From Tamlana carrageenivorans (GTDB lineage: Bacteria > Bacteroidota > Bacteroidia > Flavobacteriales > Flavobacteriaceae): a DNA stretch of 64,000 bases. The notes beneath the pieces are model-generated. The model was not told the DNA's origin, did no database searches, and saw only the letters and a list, made by a program, of their open reading frames with translations. Location of the stretch: assembly GCF_002893765.1 (NCBI RefSeq), contig NZ_CP025938.1:2809501-2873500 (forward strand). The letters run 5' to 3'. Made by a program: the position numbers and the translations under genes. Positions 9,803-19,196 of the stretch are shown here, one piece after another (the stretch's first letter is position 1; the number at the start of each line of letters is the position of its first letter).

Positions 9803-10834
9803 ATGGGAATTTTATTAGCGATTACCGCGGGCATTATGCTCGGCTTTTGGGCCATGCCCGAAAAATACATAAAAAACTATGCCTTCGAAAATGCATGGGG
9901 TTTATGTTACTTATTTATGTTATGGGTGATACCCTTTGTGGTAGCCTTTTCTATGATTAATAACTTTAGTCAGGTTCTAGCCGATGTAGGAGCTCCAGTA
10001 CTCCTAAAAATGTTAATACCAGGATTCTTATGGGGTGTAGGTATGATGCTTTGGGGAAAGGCCATCAACTATATCGGGATGTCATTAGGTTTTTCCATTT
10101 TTATAGGCACTATTATCGTTGTAGGTTCCTTATTACCTTGGGGACTATCTGGTCTTCCGGAGTTAGAAACGGGAGGTATTAATAGAGCGAAAATTATAAC
10201 CATTTTAGTTGGCATCCTCATCATTTTTACGGGAATCATGTTAAATGGTAGAGCAGGGATATTGCGTTCGGCTAAAGAGAATACCGATGGTGAAAAAACT
10301 TATGATGGTTCCATGCTTACAGGTATCATCATAGCCATAATTGGTGGTGTTTTATGTACTGGTTTTAATGTGGCTTTAGAAATTACACACGAAGGTGAAG
10401 TGGCTAAAAATATTATTAGTGAGATGGTGGTAGCCCAAGGCAATGCGGCTTGGTTAACGTCTGTAGCTTCTATGTTTATCGTGTATGTATCGGGTGGTGT
10501 TTTTGTGGTGCCTTACTTCGTTATAATGTTAAGCAAAAAGAAACTGTGGGGAAGTTTTAAAGTGCCAGAAGCTGGAAAAAACATCAGTTTAACCGGACTT
10601 ATGGCAGCCTTAAATTTTGCAGCCTCAATCGTATTTGCTTATTCTTCCTTTGTTTTAGGTAGTGAAGGAGGGTCTATTGGTTATGCTATTTTCAATACCT
10701 TGTCGGTAGTAACAGCAGTAACCGCAGGGGTATTTGCTCACGAATGGAAAGGGGCGCCGGTAAAAGCAAAATCAGCTTTATATTTGGGATTAGCAGCCAT
10801 GATAATTGGTGTATTAATCATCGCTTTTTTATAA
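9803..10834 (+). CDS. RhaT-family sugar permease (DMT superfamily)
   Basis: A 343-residue integral membrane protein with about ten hydrophobic segments. It resembles the L-rhamnose/proton symporter family: the N-terminus MGILLAITAGIMLGFW and the internal repeat GALCTGFN-like segment (here GGVLCTGFNVALEI) are typical. RhaT proteins take up 6-deoxy or similar hexoses with protons across the inner membrane. Its place between galM and GH117 makes 3,6-anhydro-L-galactose, L-galactose or D-galactose the probable cargo. No characterised agar-pathway homologue can be claimed from sequence alone, so the family call is strong and the substrate is inferred. Confidence 0.78.
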   Translation: MGILLAITAGIMLGFWAMPEKYIKNYAFENAWGLCYLFMLWVIPFVVAFSMINNFSQVLADVGAPVLLKMLIPGFLWGVGMMLWGKAINYIGMSLGFSIFIGTIIVVGSLLPWGLSGLPELETGGINRAKIITILVGILIIFTGIMLNGRAGILRSAKENTDGEKTYDGSMLTGIIIAIIGGVLCTGFNVALEITHEGEVAKNIISEMVVAQGNAAWLTSVASMFIVYVSGGVFVVPYFVIMLSKKKLWGSFKVPEAGKNISLTGLMAALNFAASIVFAYSSFVLGSEGGSIGYAIFNTLSVVTAVTAGVFAHEWKGAPVKAKSALYLGLAAMIIGVLIIAFL

Positions 10835-10855
10835 AATTAAAAACTATATATTAAA

Positions 10856-12079
10856 ATGAGACATAAAATAAATTTAACCGTATTAGCTTTAATACTTATG
10901 ATGAGTGCTTGTAATCAGAAACCTGAGAACCCTCAAAAGGCTGAAGAAACCAAAACAACAGACTCAACGCCAACAGAGGCGCAAATTGACTTTTTAGGAA
11001 TCACCGATCCCAATCACCTTAGTGCTGCTTCAAAAAGAGCTTTACAATGGCCAACCGATTTAGGCAATGAATGGTTTATTGAGTTTTCACAACTTCAACC
11101 TTTAAAGGGAGATTTAGCATATGAAGAAGGTGTCGTACGTCGTGATCCAAGTGCGATGATTAAGCATGACGGGAAATACTATGTTTGGTATTCAAAATCT
11201 ACAGGAAAAACAGATGGTTTTGCTGGCGATATTGAAAATGATAAAGTATTCCCATGGGATCGATGCGATATTTGGTATGCCACTTCAGAAGATGGTTGGA
11301 CATGGAAAGAAGAAGGTATGGCAGTGCCAAGAGGTGAGAAAGGTAGTTACGACGACCGTTCGGTATTTACTGTAGAAATTATGGAACACGATGGTATGTA
11401 CTACTTATGTTACCAGACCGTGAAGTCACCTTACAATGTGCGTGTTAAAAATCAAGTAGGTTTAGCTTGGTCGAATTCACCAAATGGACCTTGGACCAAA
11501 AGTGAAGAACCTATTTTAAGTCCAGCAGATAATGGGGTTTGGAAAGGAACTGAGCAAAACAGGTTTTTAGTAGAGAAAAAAGGAGATTTCGATAGTCATA
11601 AAGTACACGATCCTTGTATTATTCCTTACAAAGGGAAATTCTACTTGTATTATAAAGGAGAACAAATGGGTGAAGCTATTACTTTTGGCGGACGTCAAAT
11701 TCGTCATGGTGTGGCTATTGCCGATAACCCTAAAGGGCCTTACGTGAAATCACCGTATAACCCAATTAGTAATAGTGGTCATGAAATTTGTGTATGGCCG
11801 TACAATGGTGGTATTGCTTCATTAATTACTACTGATGGTCCTGAGAAAAATACCATTCAATGGGCGGAAGATGGTATAAACTTCGAAATTATGTCGGTTA
11901 TTCCAGGAGTTAATGCTCACGCCATTGGATTAAATAGAACGGCAGAAATAGAAAAGGAACCAACTGAAATTTTACGTTGGGGCTTATCTCATATTTATAA
12001 TTCTTACGATTATCAAAGTATTATGCGTTTTGAGTCGCATAGAAAAACAACTCATGTTGCCAAAGGTGAAAGTAACTAG
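10856..12079 (+). CDS. GH117 alpha-1,3-(3,6-anhydro)-L-galactosidase lipoprotein
   Basis: A 407-residue five-bladed beta-propeller hydrolase. A lipobox ends at Cys19 (MMSAC), followed by a short acidic linker. GH117 hallmarks: Asp97 in VVRRDPSA, Asp252 in KVHDPCIIP and Glu310 in NSGHEICVWP, matching in number and spacing the active site known for the Zobellia enzyme. The N-terminal SAASKRALQWP helix is the dimer-swapping element of the family. It removes terminal 3,6-anhydro-L-galactose from neoagaro-oligosaccharides, supplying the substrate of the dehydrogenase and cycloisomerase encoded upstream. It is the last gene of the operon; a terminator follows 40 bp later. Confidence 0.9.
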   Translation: MRHKINLTVLALILMMSACNQKPENPQKAEETKTTDSTPTEAQIDFLGITDPNHLSAASKRALQWPTDLGNEWFIEFSQLQPLKGDLAYEEGVVRRDPSAMIKHDGKYYVWYSKSTGKTDGFAGDIENDKVFPWDRCDIWYATSEDGWTWKEEGMAVPRGEKGSYDDRSVFTVEIMEHDGMYYLCYQTVKSPYNVRVKNQVGLAWSNSPNGPWTKSEEPILSPADNGVWKGTEQNRFLVEKKGDFDSHKVHDPCIIPYKGKFYLYYKGEQMGEAITFGGRQIRHGVAIADNPKGPYVKSPYNPISNSGHEICVWPYNGGIASLITTDGPEKNTIQWAEDGINFEIMSVIPGVNAHAIGLNRTAEIEKEPTEILRWGLSHIYNSYDYQSIMRFESHRKTTHVAKGESN

Positions 12080-12119
12080 CGGGAATAATTTTATATTTGT
12101 TATTTTTTACTTTGTGAGG

Positions 12120-12150
12120 GCCTTCTAATTTTTTAGAAGGCTTTTTTTTT
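12120..12150 (+). terminator. rho-independent terminator after GH117
   Basis: A perfect 9-bp stem (GCCTTCTAA / TTAGAAGGC) with a 4-nt loop is followed by nine T residues. It closes the operon that ends with GH117 and separates it from the susC transcription unit. Confidence 0.9.
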
Positions 12151-12655
12151 GCCTAATATTTAGGTTAATCCAGCTTCAAATGGCTAGATAAAATGCCTCA
12201 AAATTACAAAATATTAAATAATATGTTATGGTATGTCTAGTTTCTATTTGTTAATAAAATAGTATTTAAATTTTGTAATATGAAATTAAAAGTGTTCATT
12301 TTTGCGACATTGATAAAATTGCTTGTTTTTTAGCTTGCATGGTCTTCTTTTTTAGAATAATTTAACGTTTAATAGGTGTCAATAGTTAAAGAAATGTGAA
12401 AATAAGCCGAATTACCCCCTATATTTTTATGGATTTTCACTTACAAAATCTGTACAAAGGGAAAAAATATTAATTTTAATCGACTAAAAATCAGTGTATT
12501 TTAAGTTTGTCTAGTTTTAATCGAGTCTCAATTTTGTGTGTCGCTTAATGGTATTTATAAATTAGCGATTGTTAACCTAAAGGTGTTAATCTATGTTTAA
12601 TAGTTGTCTACATTTTAAGGAATAACTAAAACTAACTATTTCTAATTATTTAAGT
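12151..12655 (+). promoter_or_regulatory. leader region of the susCD operon with candidate promoter and direct repeat
   Basis: About 500 bp without a gene, AT-rich, upstream of susC. An exact Bacteroidota -7 box, TAAGTTTG, is at 12502-12509; I see no convincing -33 TTTG at the usual distance, so the promoter call is weak. The 10-mer TTTTAATCGA occurs twice, at 12474-12483 and 12515-12524, 41 bp apart and flanking the -7 box, which would suit an activator or repressor binding on both sides. If the promoter is real the 5' untranslated leader is about 140 nt. There is no ECF sigma/anti-sigma pair or hybrid two-component sensor beside the SusCD pair, so the regulator is likely one of the AraC or IclR proteins in the window. 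Confidence 0.4.
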
Positions 12656-15600
12656 ATGAAACAAAAATTGAAATTATGGAGGAGCAAATTTTTATTGGTT
12701 TGTTCTTTTCTATTGCTAACGATTACAAATGCTTATGCACAAAACACCGTTGGAGGTGCAGTTGTGGATGAAAACGGTATTCCGTTGCCGGGAGTTGCAA
12801 TTGTAATAAAAGGAACAACGGTTGGAACAGTAACAGACTTTGATGGTGCGTTTTCTATAGACGCAAGTTCAGGGAGCACCTTAGTCTTTACTTTTTTGGG
12901 TTATCAAACTCAAGAAGTGGTAATCACAGATAAGAGAAGATATAATATTTCTTTACAAGAAGATCTTCAAAGTCTTGAGGAAGTAGTGGTAGTAGGTTAC
13001 GGAACTCAAAAGAAGAAGGAAGTCACTGGTGCCGTTGGAATGGTAGACTCAGAAATTATTGCTAAGGCTCCTGTGGCCGATTTAGGAGAGTCGATTCAAG
13101 GGCAAATAGCTGGGGTAAATGTACAATCAAGTAGTGGACGTCCAGGGGAATCTGCAAATATCCAAATTAGAGGTTTGGGATCTGTGAGTTCTGGTGGTTT
13201 AGGTCCATTATATGTTGTAGATGGTGTTCCTTATGAAGGGAATCCAAACATTCCAACCGAACAAATTGAAAAGGTTGACATTCTTAAAGATGGTGCTGCA
13301 GCGGCCGTTTATGGTACACGTGCTTCTAACGGTGTAATCCTTATTACGACTAAAAAAGGTTCAAAAGGAACGTTTAACGTAAACTTTAGTACGTATGGTG
13401 GGGTGCAAAACATCACATCTGGTACACCATTAATGAATACCAATCACCAATTATATGCCGAAGAAGTGATGTTGGAAGCCTTAGGGAGAGATCCTCTTGT
13501 GTTTTTCTTTAATCCCGATGCCTTAGATTATGATACGGATTTTGTGGGTGATGTACAAAATAATAATGCTGGTATTCAAAATTACAATCTAGGCGTTTCT
13601 GGAGGTTCTGAAAACTTAACCTTGAATTTGAGTGCTAATTACTTTAATCAAGAAGGTGTTTTAATTAATTCTGGTTTCGATCGTTTAAGTACCCGTTTAA
13701 CTGGAGAGTTTACTAAAGGTAAATTTAGAGCTTTTGCCAGTATAGGTTTAACTAAAGAAAACAGACAGCAAGAACCTTGGGCGCTTTACGAATATGCGAT
13801 TGCGCAAAGACCATGGCAGCCAGGTATCGATCAATTGCAAAGCAATGGTGAAAACAGTGTTGAAATTCCGGTACGTAATGCTATTTTATATAGCTACTTA
13901 TCTAGAGAACTTGAAAATGAAGATGATCGTGTAACGAACAGTTCAAATGTTGCGGTTAATTTAGAATATGAATTTTTAGATGGTTTAAGCTACCAAATTA
14001 ACCTAGGTAGAAATACTTGGGATTACCGTCGTAAGTTTTTTAGACCACAATATTTAGTGTATGATTATCAGGGGGATTACAATCCAACAGCTTCTAGAGA
14101 GGATGCGATCTTAAATGAAGATTTTACTTTCACTGAACGTATGGTTATCGAAAACTTATTTAAGTACAATAAGAGTTTTGGAAAGCATAACTTTAACTTG
14201 TTAGGGGTGCTTTCTTATGAGACGTTTAAGTCTAAACAATTAAGTACTGGAGTTATCGGACTATTAAGTAATGACACTCCAGTATTAGGAGCAGGCGTTG
14301 AAGCTATAAAGCCATCAAGTTACGATAGAGTTAACAATCTTTCAGGTAAATTAGTTCGTTTGCAGTATAATTATGATGAGCGCTATTTATTCTCTGCAAG
14401 TTATAGACGTGATGGTTCTTCTAACTTTGGAGAAGAAAATCGTTATGGTGACTTTTTTGGACTTTCTGCAGGTTGGAACGTAAGCGAAGAAGAGTTTTTT
14501 AATGTCGATGCGATTTCTAATTTAAAACTTAGAGCGAGTTGGGCTGAAGTAGGAAACCAAAACATTCCAGCTTATGCTTATGCACCTCAAGTAGAAAGTG
14601 GTATAAATTATCCTTTTGGTCCTAATGAAGAAATGGATTCAGGAGCAATTCAACGTCGTTTTGCCGATCCAAACATTAAATGGGAAACAAGTATTTCTAA
14701 AAATATTGGTTTAGACTTAAGTTTATTTAAAAATCGTTTAAATTTTACAGCCGATTTTTATGAAACCAATAAGGAAGACATGCTTATTCAAGAACGTTTG
14801 GCACCTTCTTCAGGTACTTGGCATCCAAGAGCATCAGGAGTATACGATGTACGTGTAACTAATGCCGGTAACATGGTTAACCGTGGGGTTGAATTAGCCT
14901 TAAATTTTAAAGGAGTGACTTCTGGTGGACTAACATATAACTTAGCAGGAACGTTTACAAAAAACAAGAATGAGGTGACTAACCTTAACGGTGTAGAACG
15001 CGGTTACGGCAATGGTCGCCCAGTGGTTTCTTTAGGTGAAAACATTGATTATACAACTTTCTTAGCCAAAGGTTACGAAGCTGGTGCCTTCTTTTTAGTG
15101 CAACATGATGGAATTATTAAAACTCAAGACCAGTTGGATGAATACAAGAAAATTGATCCTAGTGCACAACTTGGTGATGCCATGTATATCGATGAAGATG
15201 GAAATGGTGTAATCGACGATAACGATCGTGTTTATGCAGGTTCTGGTCAAGCCGATTTTGAAGCTGGATTTAACTTAAATCTTGAATATAAAGGTTTCGA
15301 TTTTTATGCGCAAACTTACTATTCGCATGGTGCCGAAATCTTTAATGGTGCACGTTTATACGGTTATACTCAAGGAAGACATGAAGAGCAGTATTACCAG
15401 TGGACACCACAAAATTCAAATTCAGATGTTGCGACGTTCAGACAAAGTGCTTACCACAATAACGTAAGAGCAAGATCGGATTACTTCTTAGAAGATGGAA
15501 CTTATTTAAGAATTAGAAACTTAACTTTAGGTTATACAATTCCTTTAGTGGATACATCTATTCTTAACCGAGCCAGAGTTTACTTTACTGCCATGAACCC

Positions 15601-15730
15601 TTTCACCTTTACCGAATATACAGGTTACGATCCTGAAGTTGGAGGTGACGGAATATTTACACGAGGTGTAGATCGAGGTAATTACCCAGTAGCACGAAGA
15701 TTTATCCTAGGTGTACAATTTAATTTCTAA
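12656..15730 (+). CDS. susC: SusC-type TonB-dependent outer-membrane transporter
   Basis: A 1024-residue SusC-like porin. The signal peptide ends at about residue 28 (AYA/QN). A carboxypeptidase-regulatory-like domain follows at 31-118 (VVDENGIPLPGVAIVIKG), then the TonB box region (EEVVVVGYGTQKKKEVTGAV), the plug domain (NIQIRGLGS, VLITTKKG) and a beta-barrel ending in Phe (ILGVQFNF), the outer-membrane insertion signal. It lacks the N-terminal STN domain used in sigma/anti-sigma signalling, so it is a pure importer. It would take agar/porphyran oligosaccharides into the periplasm together with the SusD lid encoded 21 bp downstream. Glycan identity is inferred from the neighbouring enzymes. 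Confidence 0.93.
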   Translation: MKQKLKLWRSKFLLVCSFLLLTITNAYAQNTVGGAVVDENGIPLPGVAIVIKGTTVGTVTDFDGAFSIDASSGSTLVFTFLGYQTQEVVITDKRRYNISLQEDLQSLEEVVVVGYGTQKKKEVTGAVGMVDSEIIAKAPVADLGESIQGQIAGVNVQSSSGRPGESANIQIRGLGSVSSGGLGPLYVVDGVPYEGNPNIPTEQIEKVDILKDGAAAAVYGTRASNGVILITTKKGSKGTFNVNFSTYGGVQNITSGTPLMNTNHQLYAEEVMLEALGRDPLVFFFNPDALDYDTDFVGDVQNNNAGIQNYNLGVSGGSENLTLNLSANYFNQEGVLINSGFDRLSTRLTGEFTKGKFRAFASIGLTKENRQQEPWALYEYAIAQRPWQPGIDQLQSNGENSVEIPVRNAILYSYLSRELENEDDRVTNSSNVAVNLEYEFLDGLSYQINLGRNTWDYRRKFFRPQYLVYDYQGDYNPTASREDAILNEDFTFTERMVIENLFKYNKSFGKHNFNLLGVLSYETFKSKQLSTGVIGLLSNDTPVLGAGVEAIKPSSYDRVNNLSGKLVRLQYNYDERYLFSASYRRDGSSNFGEENRYGDFFGLSAGWNVSEEEFFNVDAISNLKLRASWAEVGNQNIPAYAYAPQVESGINYPFGPNEEMDSGAIQRRFADPNIKWETSISKNIGLDLSLFKNRLNFTADFYETNKEDMLIQERLAPSSGTWHPRASGVYDVRVTNAGNMVNRGVELALNFKGVTSGGLTYNLAGTFTKNKNEVTNLNGVERGYGNGRPVVSLGENIDYTTFLAKGYEAGAFFLVQHDGIIKTQDQLDEYKKIDPSAQLGDAMYIDEDGNGVIDDNDRVYAGSGQADFEAGFNLNLEYKGFDFYAQTYYSHGAEIFNGARLYGYTQGRHEEQYYQWTPQNSNSDVATFRQSAYHNNVRARSDYFLEDGTYLRIRNLTLGYTIPLVDTSILNRARVYFTAMNPFTFTEYTGYDPEVGGDGIFTRGVDRGNYPVARRFILGVQFNF

Positions 15731-15751
15731 ACCCGAAAAGCAGTTAAAAAC

Positions 15752-17479
15752 ATGAAAAATAAAATTAATTTATATATACTGATACCTCTAGCAAGTTTAT
15801 TTTTGCTTGTAGGCTGTGATGAAGAATCTTTTTTAGATCAAGAAAACCCTAATACCATTACAACCGATACGTTTTGGAATACGTCTAACCAATTTCAAAC
15901 CGCATTAACTACGGTATATGGTGCACTGCAGTTTCAAAGCGTCAGTGGTGGGGGCTTAATTTATGAAATGGCCATGGCCGATATTGGAGGAACCGAATCT
16001 TGGTACAGACCATTTGCCTTCAGAAACTTAACTTTTAACGATGGTTTCTACTATGTTACCGATAAGTGGAACGAATTATACATTGGAATCTTTAGAGCTA
16101 ATCAAGTTATTCAAAATTTACAAACAACTGAAGCAAGTTTTGAAACAGGAGAGCGCGAAAGTATAGAAGCACAAGCTCGTTTTTTAAGAGCTTTCTATTA
16201 CTTTCAGTTAGCCCATACTTATGGTGGAGCCGTAATTAGAAACAATGTTCCTGAGACTCGTGAGGATTTTGATGTACCGTTTAGTTCTAAAGACGAGGTG
16301 ACCAATTCTATGATTATCCCAGATTTAGAATATGCAGTATCTAAATTACCATTAAGATGGAGTTCAGAAAATATTGGACGTATTACTCAAGGCGCAGCAA
16401 AGAGTTTACTAGGGAAGGTGTATTTATACGACGAAGATTTCGCGAAAGCAGCAACGTTGTTTAAAGAAGTTATCGATTCTGGTGTATACGATTTAACACC
16501 AGATATCATGGATAATTTTACTGAACAAAATGAATTTAATGAAGAGTCTATTTTTGAAGTGGCTTACAATTCTGATGTTAACCCAGGAGCTAATGGAAAT
16601 ATTGTAGATGATAATGTTAATGAATCTGGTGCAGAAGCTACATCATTGGCAACTGCCTTTGGACAGTTAAACTTTGGAGCATATAATACTTTACTTCCAA
16701 GTTATTATTTACATGAATTGTATGCAAATGATGAGGTAGATCCTACTAATAACATTAATAATGGAAACCAACAATCTAAAAGGTTAAGTGCTAGTATCGC
16801 GCCAATAAATGGCGAAACCGACTACTACCAATTACCTATTGGTGAGCGTGGAGGTTGGGCCTTCGGTCAAAGTGCTTACATTAAAAAACACACGAATTGG
16901 TACCATTGGAAACAAGAAGATGCGAATAGTCGTTCTGGAATTAATTTCCGCCATATTCGTTTAGCCGATGTTTATTTAATGTATGCCGAGGCTGTTTTAG
17001 AAAGCGCTAATAATTCTGCAGAAGCCATAAAATATATCGATATGGTTCGTGCAAGAGCAGGTGTTAAAACCCTTACTCAGTACATGAATGACAATGGCGG
17101 TATGTTTCCACAGTTACACATCAGTAAACAAGTGCATGGTACACAGCCTTTAGTGCCTGCTACTCCAGATAATGTATTAACACACATTCGAAAAGTAGAA
17201 CGCCCGTTAGAATTAGCTTTTGAAGGGCATCGTTGGAAAGATCTTGTGCGTTGGGGAATAGTTAAAGAAGTGTTCGATGACTTACGTGCCGATGAAGTTT
17301 GGAGAGAAAATAACAAAGATATTTTAGAAATCTCGGGCAATGGTGTAGCACCACTGTTTATTAAAGAACGTGTGCGTCCAGATTTTAACCTGTCTAGCGT
17401 GAACTACCAATCTGCAACACACGATTATTTGCCAATTCCGGTTACCGAGCAGCAAACCAACGGAGCGTTAAACAACTAA
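15752..17479 (+). CDS. susD: SusD/RagB glycan-binding lipoprotein
   Basis: A 575-residue SusD homologue with lipobox Cys22 (LLVGC). The start FLDQENPNTITTDTFW is the classic SusD N-terminus. TPR helices include the ARFLRAFYYFQLAHTYGGAVI segment near residue 145, and the C-terminus contains GHRWKDLVRWGIVKE and the DYLPIPVTEQQTN ending, all typical. It forms the lid over the SusC channel on the cell surface and captures oligosaccharides. It is translated right after susC, and a second surface lipoprotein gene follows 13 bp later. Confidence 0.93.
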   Translation: MKNKINLYILIPLASLFLLVGCDEESFLDQENPNTITTDTFWNTSNQFQTALTTVYGALQFQSVSGGGLIYEMAMADIGGTESWYRPFAFRNLTFNDGFYYVTDKWNELYIGIFRANQVIQNLQTTEASFETGERESIEAQARFLRAFYYFQLAHTYGGAVIRNNVPETREDFDVPFSSKDEVTNSMIIPDLEYAVSKLPLRWSSENIGRITQGAAKSLLGKVYLYDEDFAKAATLFKEVIDSGVYDLTPDIMDNFTEQNEFNEESIFEVAYNSDVNPGANGNIVDDNVNESGAEATSLATAFGQLNFGAYNTLLPSYYLHELYANDEVDPTNNINNGNQQSKRLSASIAPINGETDYYQLPIGERGGWAFGQSAYIKKHTNWYHWKQEDANSRSGINFRHIRLADVYLMYAEAVLESANNSAEAIKYIDMVRARAGVKTLTQYMNDNGGMFPQLHISKQVHGTQPLVPATPDNVLTHIRKVERPLELAFEGHRWKDLVRWGIVKEVFDDLRADEVWRENNKDILEISGNGVAPLFIKERVRPDFNLSSVNYQSATHDYLPIPVTEQQTNGALNN

Positions 17480-17492
17480 AAAAAGAAAAGCA

Positions 17493-19052
17493 ATGAAAAT
17501 CTATAAAAATATATTTAAATTCCTGTGCATTGCCGCTTTAAGTTTCACGGCCTGCGACAGTGATAATGACATAGAATTAAATGAGCCAAGTCATCGTGTT
17601 ATTTATACCAGTCAGATGGACTTTGGTAATACCATTGAGGTTGGTAATTATATAACTTTTGGAGATGTTTCTCCTGGAGTTGAATCTAGAAAATGGACTT
17701 TTCCTGAAAATATTACCAGTGTTCAAGGAGCGGAAACTTCTGATGATATCGTAAAAGCTTACTTTAATAAAGCAGGTGTATATGATGTGTCCTTAAATCA
17801 AACCTTCAAAAATGATGCTTATGTTGATGAAGTGTTAAAAGGTAAAGAATTAGATACGGTTATTGTTGTAACGGTTCTTGAGCCAATTAGTATTTCGGTA
17901 ACAGCTAATTATATTAATCCAGATGGTACGCTAGGAGCTGCTTTAAACATGGCTGATGGTGCTAAAAATGTTTTAGAAGCTAGTCGCTCTATTCGATATA
18001 CATACAGTGTTGTAGGTGCGCCAGAAAATACCACTTGGAACTTTGAAGAAGGAACACCGGCTTCTGTTGAAAACACGGAAACTGTTGATATCAAGTATCG
18101 TAAAATGGGTGTTTTTGGTTTTGATTTAGTGGCAGAAAGAGGTCGCCCTTTTGGTGAGGCTATGGTAGCTTACAATGACTTCGTTGAAGTTGTTCCTTCT
18201 ACAGACCCTGTAGGTTTAGATGCGGTTTATAATTACCAAGATTATATCGCCTTAGAATTTAGTCGTGAAATGGATCCTGCAACGCTTAATGCTGCCGATT
18301 TTTCAGTAACTATCGACAATAATGGAACTATTATAAATCCAATGATCGAATCTGCAATGGTTGATGCCGTTGAAGGAAACCGTATTTTATTAAGCCTTTT
18401 AAATGAAACGGCTTATAATGATGATACGGTTACCGTATCTTATACTGCTGGAAGTTTAGCAACATTGGACTTTGTTGCTGCCGATTCTTTTTCTGATGTA
18501 CCATTGGTGTTTGTTGGAAACAACATATTAGATAACGGAACCTATGACTTCGGTTTTGAAAATTCTTTAGATACCAATTGGAAAGATCTAGGATGGGGAG
18601 CACCATGGAATAAATATTCTTTTAGAGTGAGTACAGCTCAAGCATATGATGGGACTAATTCTGGATATGTAGAAATTCAACCAAACGGCGGAATGATTAT
18701 GGCACAAGTAGATAATGATGGTGCATTCGTTACTTTTGATGTAGAAGCTGGTAAGACTTACGAGTTAGGTGTTTGGGTATACGTTGAAACACCACCTAAC
18801 TATGCTGCAGGGGCAATTCCACCAGATATTCGTTTATACTGGGCACCTGCAACTAACTGGGGTGTAGGACCTAATCCTGAAATTAATACCAATTTCAAAT
18901 TCGGAGAATGGGTATACAGTTCAAAAATTGTAACTTTTTCTGTGTCAGGACCTACAAGAATTAATCTACGTGGAGATAACCAATCGAATTCGGAAGTCAT
19001 GAAAATATATTTGGATAATTTAACCTTGATCGAGGCTAATTTACGCCCATAA
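17493..19052 (+). CDS. PKD-domain surface glycan-binding lipoprotein (SusE-position)
   Basis: A 519-residue lipoprotein (Cys21 in FTAC, then DSDND). PKD-like folds occupy roughly residues 30-135 and 145-230 (GDVSPGVESRKWTF..., WNFEEG). An Ig-like SwmB-type domain follows at about 235-340 (YIALEFSREMDPATLNAADFSV), and a C-terminal jelly-roll of about 165 residues has the look of a carbohydrate-binding module (DFGFENSLDTNWKD ... GKTYELGVWVYVETPP ... YLDNLTLIEA). It occupies the SusE position and probably helps bind galactan at the surface. No enzyme motif is visible. A terminator follows, so it is the last gene of the susCD operon. Confidence 0.8.
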   Translation: MKIYKNIFKFLCIAALSFTACDSDNDIELNEPSHRVIYTSQMDFGNTIEVGNYITFGDVSPGVESRKWTFPENITSVQGAETSDDIVKAYFNKAGVYDVSLNQTFKNDAYVDEVLKGKELDTVIVVTVLEPISISVTANYINPDGTLGAALNMADGAKNVLEASRSIRYTYSVVGAPENTTWNFEEGTPASVENTETVDIKYRKMGVFGFDLVAERGRPFGEAMVAYNDFVEVVPSTDPVGLDAVYNYQDYIALEFSREMDPATLNAADFSVTIDNNGTIINPMIESAMVDAVEGNRILLSLLNETAYNDDTVTVSYTAGSLATLDFVAADSFSDVPLVFVGNNILDNGTYDFGFENSLDTNWKDLGWGAPWNKYSFRVSTAQAYDGTNSGYVEIQPNGGMIMAQVDNDGAFVTFDVEAGKTYELGVWVYVETPPNYAAGAIPPDIRLYWAPATNWGVGPNPEINTNFKFGEWVYSSKIVTFSVSGPTRINLRGDNQSNSEVMKIYLDNLTLIEANLRP

Positions 19053-19077
19053 TATCTTTTATTTAGTTTAGTTTGTT

Positions 19078-19114
19078 AAAACTCCAAAGCCTTAAAACGT
19101 TTTGGAGTTTTTTT
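19078..19114 (+). terminator. rho-independent terminator after the susCD operon
   Basis: The stem AACTCCAAA / TTTGGAGTT with an 11-nt loop is followed by a run of seven T. It separates the susCD operon from the GH16 gene. Confidence 0.8.
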
Positions 19115-19196
19115 CAAATGGATATAGATGAAAATCTGTAATTTTTAAAATCTGTGCTTTATAAATTATAATAACTCCTATTAAAATAATACAATT

